DNA of 64,000 nt from Zopfochytrium polystomum (GCA_025765615.1 JAIVFJ010000113.1:124001-188000); one strand, 5' to 3'. Counted from the first letter of the stretch, positions 1-11,908 are shown. The notes: generated from the sequence alone by a model not told the origin. A program made the numbers and translations.

Positions 1-591
1 GCGGTACGGGCGAGTCTTTCAAGAGACATTCTTTGGAGCAGTAAAGGGCTGCCGGCGGGGTGGCCAACCCGCAGACGGTGCAAAAGGGGCTGAGATCGAG
101 GTGGTCCATTTCTGCGGTTCGCTGGTTGCGACTGTTGGGAGGGGTGGTGGTTGTGATCGGTCAAAGAGGGAGCGGGCCACTTGGTGGTGTGTGTTGCTTC
201 CTCCTCTGCAAAGGGCAAGCTCGCTTGGCTATCTGGGGGCGCAGGCCGGCCGGCGTGAGCAGGTGGGGCGGCGGAAGGGCAAGAAAAAGAGAGGAGAAGA
301 GGGAGAAGAACAAGAAGAACAAGAAGAACACGAAGAAGAAGGTGAAGAACGAGTATAGGGGCGACGACGACGAGGGCAACGACGCGGGGGCGGGGGGGAC
401 AACACGAGGAAGAAGAAGCGAGGGGAAGAAGGGGTCTGTGTGGGTGGCTGCTTTTGGAGCGGAAGGTGAAAAAAAATGAAGGAAAAGACAAAGGAAAAAG
501 AAAAAAAAAAAGAAAAAAAAAGGAAAGAAAGGGGTTGGGGGAGAAAGAAGAAAAGACTGAAAAAAGAAAAAAGAGAGAGGTGAGGGCTATG

Positions 592-592
592 A

Positions 593-624
<32 letters not shown>
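592..624. repeat. TCTG tetranucleotide microsatellite
   Basis: About eight uninterrupted copies of a 4-bp unit (GTCT). A related GACAGA-rich stretch follows at about 717-765. No coding evidence. Confidence 0.9.
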
Positions 625-949
625 GCATGACCCTTGTCTCGCACGTTTCATCTTTTTTTTGTTTTGCAGGTTGAACAAAAACGATTGATTGGAATCCCGA
701 GGAGAGACAGCCATTGAGACAGACAGAATGAATGGAAAGAGACAGACAGAGCGCGACAGAGAGAGCAAGGGGCTCCCGACGGAAGCAGCAGGTTGGGTTG
801 GCTGTTGCAGTTTTTTCTTTTGATCAAGAGATAACGACGGAAGGGCACCACCGCACCAAGAATCGAGCCAAAGGAACCCCTGCGCGTGAATCATCCGCCA
901 AGACGAAAGGCCGCGGCTGGCCGCACATTCCCCTCCCCATGACGACATA

Positions 950-950
<1 letters not shown>

Positions 951-1015
<65 letters not shown>

Positions 1016-1016
1016 T
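951..1016. repeat. CA dinucleotide microsatellite
   Basis: A run of CA units of about 60 bp with one AA interruption near 1003. It creates false open frames of alternating Thr/His or Val/Cys on the two strands. Confidence 0.95.
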
Positions 1017-2437
1017 ACAGAGAGAGAGACGGACGATCCCAATCAAAGGTGAAAAACACTCCGAGATAAGGATTCACAATTGTGGCCGGCTCTGCGCGCC
1101 TGCACGCGGATCCTTCCAGTGAAGTTTCATCCCTTCTTTGTTTCTTTCGCTCTTTGCAAAATGTCCCTTTTCTTCTTCCTCCTTCCTTTTCCATTCGTGA
1201 TTCTCACTCTTTAAAACTCTCGTTTTGCATATTGTCGAAACTCTTTAATATCTCTTTTCACATCGCGACACCGGGCTCTGCTTGCATATTTGACGCGCTC
1301 TGCTCAACGATGCGCTCGAACGTTCCCTTTCCAACCCTCCTCTTTCTCGCCCCACCCGTGACTGGTTCCGGTGCCGACCCCCCCTTTTCAGCGTTACGCA
1401 TTTCCCACGTAATCCCACACGTAATCCCATTAGATTCCCCTGCATGCGGACCCTTGTTTCCGTCCGCACTCCAAGTTATGCTATAAATCCTCTTCCGGAC
1501 TGCCTCTGCCTGCTTACCGATTTTTTCCGTGGCTCTTCGTGTTTCGCTCCATCAACTCTCTTTCGACTGGCTCGCCCTTGGCTCGATCTCCTCTTTGCTG
1601 CTGTATTTCCTCTGGAGCACACAGGCATTGGCAATGCCTTTCCATCTTTGAATACACCACTCATTCAGTCATAATAGGTGAGGAGTAGGATGAAAACACC
1701 CCTGGCCTTACAATAAGTAAAACCGTGCCAATCTCCGTCCTTCACATTCCCTCGGCCACAACGACCAAGAGCTCACTCGTCCAGCGCACGAACAATGGCC
1801 TGAGTCCAGCCACCAGCGGTAGTCGCGACGCATTCTCCCTTCCATGCCTCATTTCCTTCTCAACGGCGTTCCCCAAAAGTGTTTGTGTGTCGCCCGGACC
1901 TGCACGGCGGAGAGAGGGGGAAAGAAAAAACTAAAACCCTAGCAATTGTCATCTACTCGTTAATTTCCTCCCTCTTCACACGAGTCTGTATCTCGTTGCT
2001 ACGCGGGTGGATCTCGCCGCCACAGAGCCCCTACTGCTCCTTCGAGATTGGGCATCACTTCCTGAATGAGCGAAACGCTCCAGATCGAAAGAGGAAATTT
2101 GAAGTCAGAAGGAATTAGTGCATTAGGAGCGTGAATCCCTCACAACAAAATAAAATACATTTGGGTTGCTTGATGCACACCTTCAAGTATGCTTGCGCAA
2201 CTGCCCAGTTTGGGCTGAGCTGCCGCAGACAAGGGACGCCAGGAGACACACGAAAATTTTGGACCAAGACGACGATTCCCCAGCGCCAATCTGCGCGGAA
2301 CCATTCCACCCGATCGACGTCATCAAGCTTGTAAATACTGGCTCAACCCCTTTCCATCCGTCGCCTCACTATTGATCGTCACTGAATCCAACAGAAACTG
2401 CGATACGGAACAATAAACTGGAGGATTCACGTTCCAA

Positions 2438-4196
2438 ATGGATCCAATTTTACTAACCAAGTACAACGAACTGAGGAAATGGGTTCGGGTGTCACCTTCC
2501 GGCGGTCACCGTCGCGTCCTCCGAGAGGTTGCTACTGAGTGAGGAATCTCGCAACTGATCAAGCTGAAGTACATGGCGAACGGAGTCTCCTTCGAACTCG
2601 GTGATGTAGACCTTGGTCACGTGTTGCGCAATGGCTATGAATGCGACGTCAACGTGAGTGGTTTTCGGAACAAGCAAACTGTTTTTTCGTTCTTCTCCCT
2701 TCCTCCCTCTCCCTCACGCCGAAATGTTTAGATATGCGCTTCAACACTCTCTCTAAACGACTCGAGCGTTGAAGTCGCCATGGATTTGTCTGGTTGGGAC
2801 CCCCTTGCCAGCTCGATCGTTTCCGCCGTTGGACTGCCCTCCGGAACCGAAATTGCACTGCACTGCGGCGATCGCGTCCTCTCTGCCAATGACGATCTCT
2901 TTGAAGCCTTTTCTGGAAAAAGCCAATGGAAAGTGAGTCCTGGCGATTTTAATTTTTGGTGTGCGCATTTTTATTGACGGCCATGGTTCAATGTTCCAGA
3001 TTTATGTTGAGAGCATTATTGTCGAATTCCTATGGAACGGCAAGACGCACCGAATCCTAGTGCGCCCTCCTCTTGGTTTTGACGGGCTCATCCGCACCGT
3101 TGCGGATTACTTGAATCGCGAAATTACCGGTCTTTCTGTCGAATACTGCGATTCGTCGACAGGGAAGAAGTTTGTCCTTGGTCCAAGCGAAGACCTTCAA
3201 GAACGATTTTGCGGCGCTTTTAAATGGACGGTAACTGCAACTGGCGAACTGGTTCAGGCAGATAACTAAAACCTTTACCACGACCTTTCAGATTGCAGCG
3301 ACAAACACCAACTATGACGGAGAGAGCGCTCAGATCCCAGTGGCCACCCCCGCTGCGCTGCCCAACCCCGCTGCGCTGCTCGCCCCCACTGGGCCGGCCA
3401 CCCCCGCCGTGCCGCCCAATGTTTCAGGCAAGCATTTGATCTCATCGACCCTCATAATTCACTGACATCGAGGGATCAGATGCATGGAAGGACCGTGTCC
3501 AAACTTCTTGGCGCTGCAAAATCGGACAGAAAGATCATCCCTTCTTCATCAGGTTTTTCGATGGGTTGAACCTGGTTTCGTGTGGAGCTCAACTCTTTCG
3601 TTTCACAGTTACCGCCAGGCCGAGGATGACATGCTGGCCGGGTGGCTCGCCACCATGCTGGAAATTGAGCATTTGAGGCGATCTGAATCGGCGCAACAGA
3701 CGTCGCATCCTCATCATCCTTTTCTTGATCAAACATGCCTCAACTATGCGGAAGATTGGATCAAAGGTTTTGTGACTGGACTACGCAAGTGTGCCATCTA
3801 CGGACTGCTTTGTTCGGAATCTGGAATGCAAAACCTGAAAGATGCTCACTTAAATTATGACAACGTTTTGCTCGAGGTAGATGCGCACGTGCGCACGTGC
3901 ATTTTTATATTTTTATATTTTATTTTATTTTCGGGACCACTCTCTCACCTTTTTCGCAGTGGGAGCTCGCCTTTGAGATGAAATTGAATGAAAGGCGCAA
4001 AATTTTGCCCATCCTCATTTCGAGACAGAAAACCGCTGAAGTGTACGGGCGAAACCAACGAATCATCGTTCCTTTCCATACAGACGAAGTCCACAAGCAC
4101 GAACGCAGTCCTCGTCACTTCAAAGTGAGGAAAGTCGCTCAGGATATATACAGAATGCAAGGTTTCACCATGAACCCACACTACCTGCCGAGTTGA
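2438..4196 (+). CDS. TIR-domain protein with upstream PB1-like domains (multi-exon)
   Basis: Exons I infer: (2438-2527), 2564-2653, 2732-2932, 3000-3230, 3292-3427, 3480-3579, 3609-3876 and 3960-4196. If translation starts at 2573 the protein has about 417 residues; with the start at 2438 it has about 450. The C-terminal 150 residues form a TIR domain: a SYRQ-type box 1, the box FLDQTCLNYAEDWIKGF, then LLCSE, then DNVLLE joined across an intron to WELAF and ILPILI. Exon 3000-3230 reads like a PB1 domain: a basic first strand and an acidic OPCA-like loop ending EDL. The preceding exon may be a second beta-grasp domain. TIR domains act in immune or self/non-self signalling or as NAD-cleaving enzymes; the role here is unknown. 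The introns at 2528-2563 (36 nt) and 3580-3608 (29 nt) are very short; either could be a frame lesion instead. Intron 3428-3479 uses a GC donor. Confidence 0.6.
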
Positions 4197-4274
4197 GTGT
4201 TCAGGAATGACACCTACCCCATGCTGCCCAACTAACATGCTTCGTTCAGCATTGACAACTTCATCATACAAGTC

Positions 4275-5396
4275 ATGCAACTTCGTAGCAGGAAAATCCA
4301 CGAAGCAACCCCTAGAGAGAACCGCAATGCTCACACCTTAATTGTCAACATGGCTCGCATCGATCCGCCGTCTGAAATGACCAACACCGCGGTATCTGTT
4401 GAAAGGCAGGCCACTCCTGCGCTGACTGGAACGGTTGAAGGTCTCGAAGTTAGAACGGGACGTGCTTCGGTCGAGCCTTGCTCTTCGCTTACGCTCCAAG
4501 AAGGTGAAGCAGCACCAGCTGCAACGTCGGACGGAGATGCGCCATGTGGAGAGGAAGCGGTATTAGCAACAACATCTGACGGAGCTGCGCCAGGTGGAGA
4601 GGTTGCTGCCGTCCATTTTGCAGACACATCGCTGGTGACAACGAATGCAGCTTTAAACGACCAAATGTCACTTTCCGAATCTAGTAGTGACTTGACTGCT
4701 GGATGTGTGATTCTTGCGAGGATTATCGATCGACTACTTCTTCACTTCTTCCCTGCCGAGATACGCCTTAACATATGCAGCTTCTTGATCTACCATCACT
4801 CATTTCGCCCTTTTGCTTCTGAGCTGGACCAGAAGACTAGATGCTTCATATATAGAAGTGTCAATTATGGATTTGTTGTTAGAGGTGCGGATAGCACAAT
4901 GGTGACTGTAGGCTACAAGCTATCCACTTTCCTCAATCCACTTGGAGTTATCTCTCAGCCTTTGACTATGGTCGGTGGTTTGAGAGACTATCACCGATTG
5001 ATGGCAACAGCATTATACTATGAGCCTGTAGTTGGCGATTGTTACACCTATTTGTCTAAGAACCCCTCTGTGTTCTACAATCTTACAAATCTGCCATTTC
5101 ATTGTTCGTCGAGCGAAAGTTACATATTGCGTGGGATCTGCAAGCTGCCATTGCCTAGTCACTATCCATCAAGTGCCAGTGTGGTGGTCGATGCTAAGTG
5201 CGTTATACACGGAAAGTCGCGGTCTATTAAGAAAGCAGCTGCTCGGGTTGCTGTTCGCTCCGAGCCTTCTACCCTGGATGTACGAGACGACAGCTTCCGA
5301 ATTCGCACTTACAGTTACAGAAGCGTTCCAGTAGGAGAGTTTTTGCGAACTCTTCTTCCGGGCGAGAACGAATTCTGTTGTTATTTCTCCTTCTAA
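4275..5396 (+). CDS. Orphan protein of 373 residues, weak F-box-like segment
   Basis: This is an uninterrupted ATG-to-stop frame beginning 78 bp after the TIR gene on the same strand. An in-frame ATG at 4350 is an alternative start. I do not recognise the family. Residues about 75-115 carry two imperfect Ala/Gly/Glu-rich repeats containing the element TSDGxAP, encoded by a duplicated segment of about 54 bp at 4500-4610. Near residues 155-170 the segment FFPAEIRLNICSFLIY resembles the start of an F-box (LPxEIxxxIxxFL), which would suggest a ubiquitin-ligase adaptor; this is weak. The rest, rich in Tyr, Ser and Leu, has no motif I can name. Codon use is less GC-biased than in the genes beyond 19.9 kb, which fits the accessory compartment. 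It could be a partner of the TIR gene, but only proximity supports that. Confidence 0.5.
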   Translation: MQLRSRKIHEATPRENRNAHTLIVNMARIDPPSEMTNTAVSVERQATPALTGTVEGLEVRTGRASVEPCSSLTLQEGEAAPAATSDGDAPCGEEAVLATTSDGAAPGGEVAAVHFADTSLVTTNAALNDQMSLSESSSDLTAGCVILARIIDRLLLHFFPAEIRLNICSFLIYHHSFRPFASELDQKTRCFIYRSVNYGFVVRGADSTMVTVGYKLSTFLNPLGVISQPLTMVGGLRDYHRLMATALYYEPVVGDCYTYLSKNPSVFYNLTNLPFHCSSSESYILRGICKLPLPSHYPSSASVVVDAKCVIHGKSRSIKKAAARVAVRSEPSTLDVRDDSFRIRTYSYRSVPVGEFLRTLLPGENEFCCYFSF

Positions 5397-7427
5397 TCTG
5401 TCTCTGAAGTGGCGCAATCTTGAATGCAATAGTCTTCGAGTAACGACTTCTAAAACCCACCTGCAACTATAAGGTTGACCGCTTCTTTGCGATTGCTATG
5501 CCTGATCGAGAAATAGAAGTGCCACCTTCAAGAGAATGCGCTTCGAGTGAACGCAAGGATGACCAAGAAGAACCGCGCTGTTCCGCGCCAGAGACTGTCT
5601 CCTCTCCTTCCACCACTATCGTTCCCACAACAATGTTGCATGTACAACGAACATTCTTCCACCCCCCACAAACAAGAAACTCTCTTCAGTCTTTCCGCCA
5701 CTAAGAAATTCCCCTGACTGACCCAGATGCGATACGCACAAACTAATCTCATGTCTCAATCGCAGAACTGTATGCATGATTCTGTGTTCGGCCAGTGAGA
5801 AGCTCCCACGGATACTCCTCCATAGTAAATGACGAGATGGTGTGTTTGTGAGCGTGGAGTGGAGCGTCTTGTGGTGATAGTCTGGTGCGATAGTGGATGG
5901 AAGGTTGGGTAATGACTGATGATCGCGTGTGTGCGAGGTGCTGGTGGTGGGCTGTTTTAAAAACAACAGTGCAATCAGCAACTTGGGTATTGCTCCACAT
6001 AAACGAGAATAAACACTACCTGCACCCACGACTTAGCACGGACAGTATTCCCTTCTTGTCTCCAGAGTCTCCTCTCACGCCGCCGATGTACTCAAGATCC
6101 TGCACACAATCTGCAGCGACAATCACATCAAATAAATAAGAAACAAGCTACGAGTCTTAGTCTTTTGGAGTTGGCATGGACCAGAAATAAGACCCCGAAA
6201 AGAGAACCAACAACACAACGCAGTCACTTGGACAGGGAGTCACCTAGACGCAAGTAGCATAGACTTGGTCCATTGAGCGTAGCAAGCAATCGTTAGTCTT
6301 TGAGTCTCATGCTTAGCAGGTGATGTGGTGAGCTTGTCGCCAGTGTAGACATTGGCGTCCACAGCGGATTTGCCGTTACATAATACCAACACACACTAGC
6401 GATTTTCTATACAACTCGGACTTTCAGATCAACAATGTACTAGCCCCTGCCAGTGCTTGTCCAGGCTCCCCGTCGGAGTTTGTTTGTTATTGGGCAGTCT
6501 CCAATCCACCACAGCCATCCACCAAGCAACACAAGCTACGTGCTGCCTTGTATTGGCTATGACATTAGATCACAATCTCAGTCACTACGATCTGAGCCCC
6601 AGAAGAGACATGCCTTCTACAGCGGACCGCAAGATAGCAATTTCACACAATGTAGCTACTCCTCACAGCCCATCAACATGTGCATCAATAGTGATATTCT
6701 GTGCACCAATGAGCTACACCAATCATACGTCAGGTGTTTGACTCACAAAATGAAGTCCCGCTTCTAGCTATCCTTCCACTTTACATCAGTATCGCGAACT
6801 TCCAATCTGAGCTTGTGTCTACTGCCTTAAGAAACATTGCTGGTGTGATTGTCTCTATACAAAGAACACACAGTAAGCGAACGAAAGTCAATAATGAGAT
6901 AGCCGTCCACATACTCCACTTCAATATGGTACCTGCTAGCATGGAGTACCTATCTTACTCTCTTGTTGATGTGCTGCTCACAGGCCTCAGTCCAATGTCT
7001 AGTAAGATATTCCTATGGACATCAGAATACCGGATTACACGCTTTCTTTCCCCTCTTTTTGAAGGAAGCCTGCGTGGGACTCTCCAATCAGCCGCCGCAG
7101 GCTTAATAGGAATTTGCATGAGCTACGCTCTGAAACGCTCAGAGAGAACCTCTAATCGTCCATGATGCACCGCGATGTGGCAGCAAGATAGAACTCTGTC
7201 ACTGGTGGAGGCAAGAAGGGTAGCAACATCAATTGTAGATAGAACTCTCTACTCACTGCTGAACAGCTGTAGGTGGGAGTAGCTTTGTCACTTGCAGAAT
7301 CAGCCCAAGGGGAGGCCTTGTGTGTCCTGTGGTGGGTGGTTCAACCCTCTTGGGCAAGGGCTGCCTACTCTGCTTGAACTGAACAGACAGACGACCCGAG
7401 ACAGAACAAGAACTATCCCCCTCACCT
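5397..7427 (+). other. Region without a recognisable gene
   Basis: It contains several open frames of 60-145 codons on both strands, the longest being 6734-7165 on the plus strand and 5616-6029 on the minus strand. None has a recognisable motif, and neither has splice-supported extensions. I treat them as chance frames or old transposon debris. Confidence 0.4.
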
Positions 7428-8138
7428 GTGACAAGGGTGCCGTGCGAGGCCTTGCTGTGTGAGTTGCAAGTTTCACCAATTGCAGGAAAATCTGTTCACA
7501 ATGCTTCCCTAGCTTATGTCAGCCTTTACTGCAACGTCACACAGCTGACTAATGTGGGATCGAAGGACGTTTACTGTGTGTATGTCACGCTTGGAATATC
7601 CCATCAATGTATGGTCCAAGCTGAGCAACGACTACATGGTATTCCTGGCCTGTTTGCCGAAACTCCCTTCGCAAGAAGATTTGGCGATCGGTCCTCTTCA
7701 CTGGACCAAATGTAGGCATCTGATGCTGAGTCAATGCATTGAAGTTGACGGATCCTCTGGTTCAGGTGATATGTCGGCTTTTGTCAAAATGGATGTCGTT
7801 CCGAGGAGCAGGTTCTGCCCCAACTGGCTCAGCTTGACATGGACACACAAGAGATGTGCGTTTGGGCAGGATCCTTAGCTACTAACAGCAAGAAACTGTG
7901 TGTTCAGTGCTTGGTTTCAAAAAACGAACTGAGGAACTTGAAGCATGCTCTGAGAGGTTGCTACAGAAAGTGGACCACTCAAGAAATGAGAGACGCCGTG
8001 GAGACTGTTGAACTGCGTGACAATGTGCACCCGCCATTTGCAGGAGCAAAGGTCCAAACTATCACTAACCATCTGTTCCGTCTTCTTATAGAACCGAGAA
8101 TTCCTGATAGGCTGTTGATCAAAAGCCAGAGTCGATGA
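7428..8138 (+). pseudogene. Decayed transposase fragment, Plavaka-like
   Basis: Three overlapping plus-strand frames (7428-7715, 7552-7878, 7839-8138) read as successive pieces of one protein with frame breaks. The first contains LYCNVTQLTNVGSKDVY followed by a CVYVTLG block. This recalls the block in Plavaka/KDZ-like fungal DNA transposases where a DKT or DxT motif precedes a 'YPVYLTLGNI'-type strand. The last piece has a C-x2-C element (LCVQCLVSKNEL), like the zinc-knuckle area of the same transposases. At least two frameshifts make the copy inactive. Identification rests on remembered family patterns, so it is tentative. The element's ends are not clear; the inverted repeat at 8205 lies just downstream. 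Confidence 0.35.
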
Positions 8139-8204
8139 AAGCCTTTTGCTCACAAGCAGATAGCCTTTTTTGATTGCAAGCTGATCTCGATTTTGGTTGA
8201 AAGG

Positions 8205-8355
8205 TAGCTATTACAGCATGTATTTCATCATTATGGTATCAATTATTCATAACAGAGTTTCTCTTTCTCTCAAAGTTGGGATAAGGACCACCCACAAACA
8301 CACATCTCCACTTCATTTACTCCTTTCACTCACTCACTCAGAGTAGACTGTTTAC
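8205..8355. repeat. Left copy of a dispersed inverted repeat
   Basis: About 151 bp match the reverse complement of 15621-15773 at high identity by eye, with small indels. The core carries a CACTCACTCACTCAGAGTAG string and an AATTATTCATAACAGAG-like string. See the right copy and the finding on the pair. Confidence 0.85.
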
Positions 8356-9360
8356 AAAAAGCTTCCACATTATTCTTTGCTTTTTCTGAGTTGTCTGAAA
8401 GTCTAACACTTTACACACCTTCCAACTCTTCTATCCAAAGGTCGTCAAGCCAACAACAAGAAGACCTTTTCCGCCATTGCAGTAGCCTCTCTCACTACAC
8501 ACAAAGAGAAGACTCTCACACTCAGACAAAAGGCAACAGTGAAAAGGTGGCACACTAGCAAAGAATGTGCAGGGTTCTCTGGTCCATGACACAGAGTGGG
8601 CCCAATGGGAGGCAAATGCCAAAGCCCAAGGGACTGGGAAATCCGGTAACAATGCTGGAGGCGCAAGAGGCAGCAAGCTCCAGGGAGCGGCACTAAGTGC
8701 AGCACTCCAACTGAAGAAGACAAGAGAGTGGGAGGAAAGTGGCCAGACAGCCACCACCATGGAGCAAGGCTCCCTCTCTGTCAAAGACAAGCCCTAAGTT
8801 GGAGGGGGTTGGACACAGGCAAACACAAGGAACAGTTAGTGTGCAGAGGTGTCTGTTGAATTAAATCAGTTTTCCACTTAACAGAATCAGACACAACTTG
8901 TCTCACTCCAAGGAGAAGTTCCAACTCAATCCAAGGAGGGGGCACACAGGGGTGGGAGACAGTGGGACTCTTCTTACTTCATCCTACTAGGACACAGACA
9001 TCTACTTCACCAGGCCAGAGGAATTCCCTATCTTAGAAGCAAGGAAGGTTAACACCCACTCCCTCACCCAAATGTGGCACCATGAAATCACAGGCATTAA
9101 TCTGAGAGAAAGAGGGTCTGAACCCAGTGAAGACCAGGCCCACCAGAGGCCACAGGAGCCAATAACCAGGGAGGAGGGGGCATACCTGAGAGACCATTCC
9201 TGCAGCAGTACCTGACCAGCCAGCTCATTCATATCACCTTGAGAGACCTGGATTTGACTAGATGTATTGACAGGAACCTAGAGGCACCACCACAGATTTA
9301 CCCTCCATCCTCCATCACCAAGTGGCTCCTACTCAGTCCAACCTAAGCAGCATGCAGAAA

Positions 9361-9442
9361 TGGTGAAGTGCACTGGGGCTTGAACCCAGCACACTGCCCT
9401 TATGGCCAAGAGGACTTCAACCTCCTGTCACACACCAGGGGA
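9361..9442 (-). repeat. tRNA-like SINE head or tRNA pseudogene
   Basis: Read on the minus strand, the segment has a near-perfect B box (GGTTCAAGCC inside a pairing T-arm, CTGGG to CCCAG). It is preceded by an anticodon-like arm (CTCTT to AAGGG) and an A-box-like string with GACAGGAGGTTGAAG. The acceptor stem and D-arm do not fold well, so this is a tRNA-derived element or decayed tRNA and not a working gene. Confidence 0.4.
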
Positions 9443-11577
9443 CTGCCACCCCCAGCTTTACATACAGTCAGGAAGAAAAGGGCAGGCAAGGCAACTTCAG
9501 GCACAGGTTCACACACTCAACAAGATGGGGGGCAGCTGCTTAAATAGGAAAGGGTTGGAATCACCAGGGAGGAGGGAAAAAGGAGGGAAAACACGTTCAA
9601 AACAGCAAAACAATAAATAAAATAGTAAAGGGAAGAATGGGAGGGGTGAATCACCAAGAAATGGGGCTGAGCCGCCCAAACAAGGAAGACAGCCCAGAGA
9701 ATCATGGGGCATTTCTTGGCAAATAGAAGGGAGAGGGCTGGCAAGAAATGATTGGTGCAGATGAGAAGACAGTCACTCTTAGCCACACAAGAAAGAAAAG
9801 ACACAGACAGAGACAACAAGGAAGAAATAAAAGAGAGAACACAGGAAAAACAGGAAAAACAGGATATACTAATTGGAAAAATAAGTAAAAATCACCAATG
9901 AAAAGATATAGAAAAACCCTGTGATCTCATACCCTTTTATGAGGCATTACATCATGGTAGCAGGTGGTAGGGCTTGTTAGCTCTGCCATCATCTTCTCAT
10001 GTGAGACTACACTGAGGTCTCAGTGATAAAGTCTAGGGATTTTATTCGCAATAACAAGTGTACCTGTCATAAAACTGCAAGGATCGGGACCCCTATTATT
10101 ATTCCCAGTTCTTTAGTTTCCAAGGCGTTATCAAAGTGCGGCTAACCTGTCTTTATTATTGGGCCTGCTTTAACTGCTTTCGTCTTCACAGTTTCTGTTG
10201 CGCCAGGGTTTTCTCAACATATTTTCTTTTTTGGTGACTAACGGAGACTGCCTGACTGCCTAGGGATGGGGTGCTGGACAGGCTGTACCCCAAGCCCCCC
10301 TTATTTATTATTTATTTTTGGCACTTGTACATACACGCATAGGGTTGGGGGGACTTAGAGCATTTGTGGTGGATGCTCCAAGTCAGGGGGGGTTGACTTG
10401 TCAATTTTCTCTCTCTCTGTTTTTGGGCCATTTCTCTTTTTCCTTTTTTCTTCAATCTGATTCCTGTCCTTCGGCACCAATACAGAGTCCGTTCAAATCC
10501 ATCTGGCTTGCAAGGTGAGGGTAGTGAGAGATGGTACACACTCGGGTGTGTACATGGTCCCTTAGTGGGGCTCCTCTTAAGGGGCTGTGGGTGGGGAATG
10601 CAGCTGGCCCCACCAGCGACTGTGTGACATTGCCAGCTCTGTGTTGGAGTGAGGATCCCCAGCGCTTGCCTGCTGCGACGACAGCAGTGGTGGTGGCGAC
10701 GACGATGGTGTCGTTGTCCCCAACCTTCCTGTCCTTGCGAGGGTGTTGGTGGCTGTGCTTGGTGTGGCCCCTGACACCTGAGAGTTCGATCTACAAGTGC
10801 CTGCCTCAGACCTATTGCTGTGAGAGTGCGATGTGTGAGTACGAGTGCAATGGGATAAAGCCCGTTGGTCGAGTGATTGTGCTGACGCAGCCCGGTGGGG
10901 TGCGTGTACGATCGCAGGTGTTTCTGCATGCGAATTCCCTGCTGGTGACCTTCCGACCCCTACATAGTTGACTCCCTTCTCTCTCTCCCCCCTGTTGCTG
11001 GTGACGACAAGGGCTCCTGCAGCACCGTCCACGATGAGGGGCGCTAGGTTGCGCCCTGTCCGTCCCATCACTATTAATCACTCCTGTTGTATTTGAGATT
11101 AGGTTCCTGAGATAAAAACCTCCGTTTCCCTCTTCTCTTTCTTTTTATTCTGCGGTTGTGTTGCGCCCTTGGGAGTGCCCTTCTGTTTCCCCTCGCATCG
11201 GCCCACTGCCACACGAGTAATCAGTGCTCCAGCACTGATCCCTCCGAGGATTGTCCCTCTGAATGTTCATTCTTTGTGTTTGAGACCCCTGGAAGACAGA
11301 TCAGTAGGGATACTTCATGGACAAGGCAAGTAGTAGGGTTAAAACACCCCTAGACAACAGCCCAATAAAGTTAGTTTTAGCCTATTATTTGCTTTCCCTC
11401 ACTCTAGGGCCCAGATCCCAGGGTCAAAGGAGTGATTATAGTCTCACAGTTAACTCTGTCCATCTGGGCTTAGCACTTCTCCCACAGAAGTGTTTCAGTC
11501 CTAAGCCATTTCCAAAAGTGAGGGGCCATTGGCCAGGCATAGTAGGACTTTACATTTCTGCTCAGTCTGTCAACTAG

Positions 11578-11640
11578 CATGTCTCAAACTTGGCACCTTC
11601 CCAATTGAAGGGAGCACTCTAACCACTGAGCAAGGGAGCG
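11578..11640 (-). repeat. Second tRNA-like SINE head or tRNA pseudogene
   Basis: The minus strand reads GCTCCC, then an A-box-like TTGCTCAGTGGTTAGAG, then an anticodon-like arm (CTCCC to GGGAA, 7-nt loop with a possible CAA anticodon), then a degenerate B box GTTTGAGAC. Order and spacing match a tRNA, but the T-arm is decayed. Confidence 0.45.
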
Positions 11641-11908
11641 TTGTATCAGCAATTAGAATCAAGACTGAGTCTTTCTGTCTGCAACATCGCCAATAATAAA
11701 TAATAGTAGAGCTCAGAGGCAGACAGACAGAGCCAGTCAGAGGCTGTATGGAAACTTAGCAAATAATAAGAGAGTAGGAATCCAAGCCTAGTCACGTTTT
11801 GCCAGGAAAACACAGGTTGAGATGGGGTGGTAATCCTCACAATTACTGGTTAAAAAGTGGGTATACACTTAATTTATTTGAGGTCACAGGCTCGACAGCC
11901 TGTCGTCC

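Larger units (their letters stand above)
1..2437. other. Gene-free left flank with simple repeats
   Basis: I see no supported gene here. The first 600 bases are purine-rich (G/A), giving long meaningless open frames on both strands. A TCTG tract and a CA tract are listed separately. The rest is unremarkable AT/GC-mixed sequence with only short unrelated open frames. Confidence 0.6.

Noticed and set aside
229..1194. 321-codon minus-strand frame
   Set aside because: It translates pyrimidine-rich and CA-repeat DNA into Phe/Ser and Cys/Val strings, with no motif.
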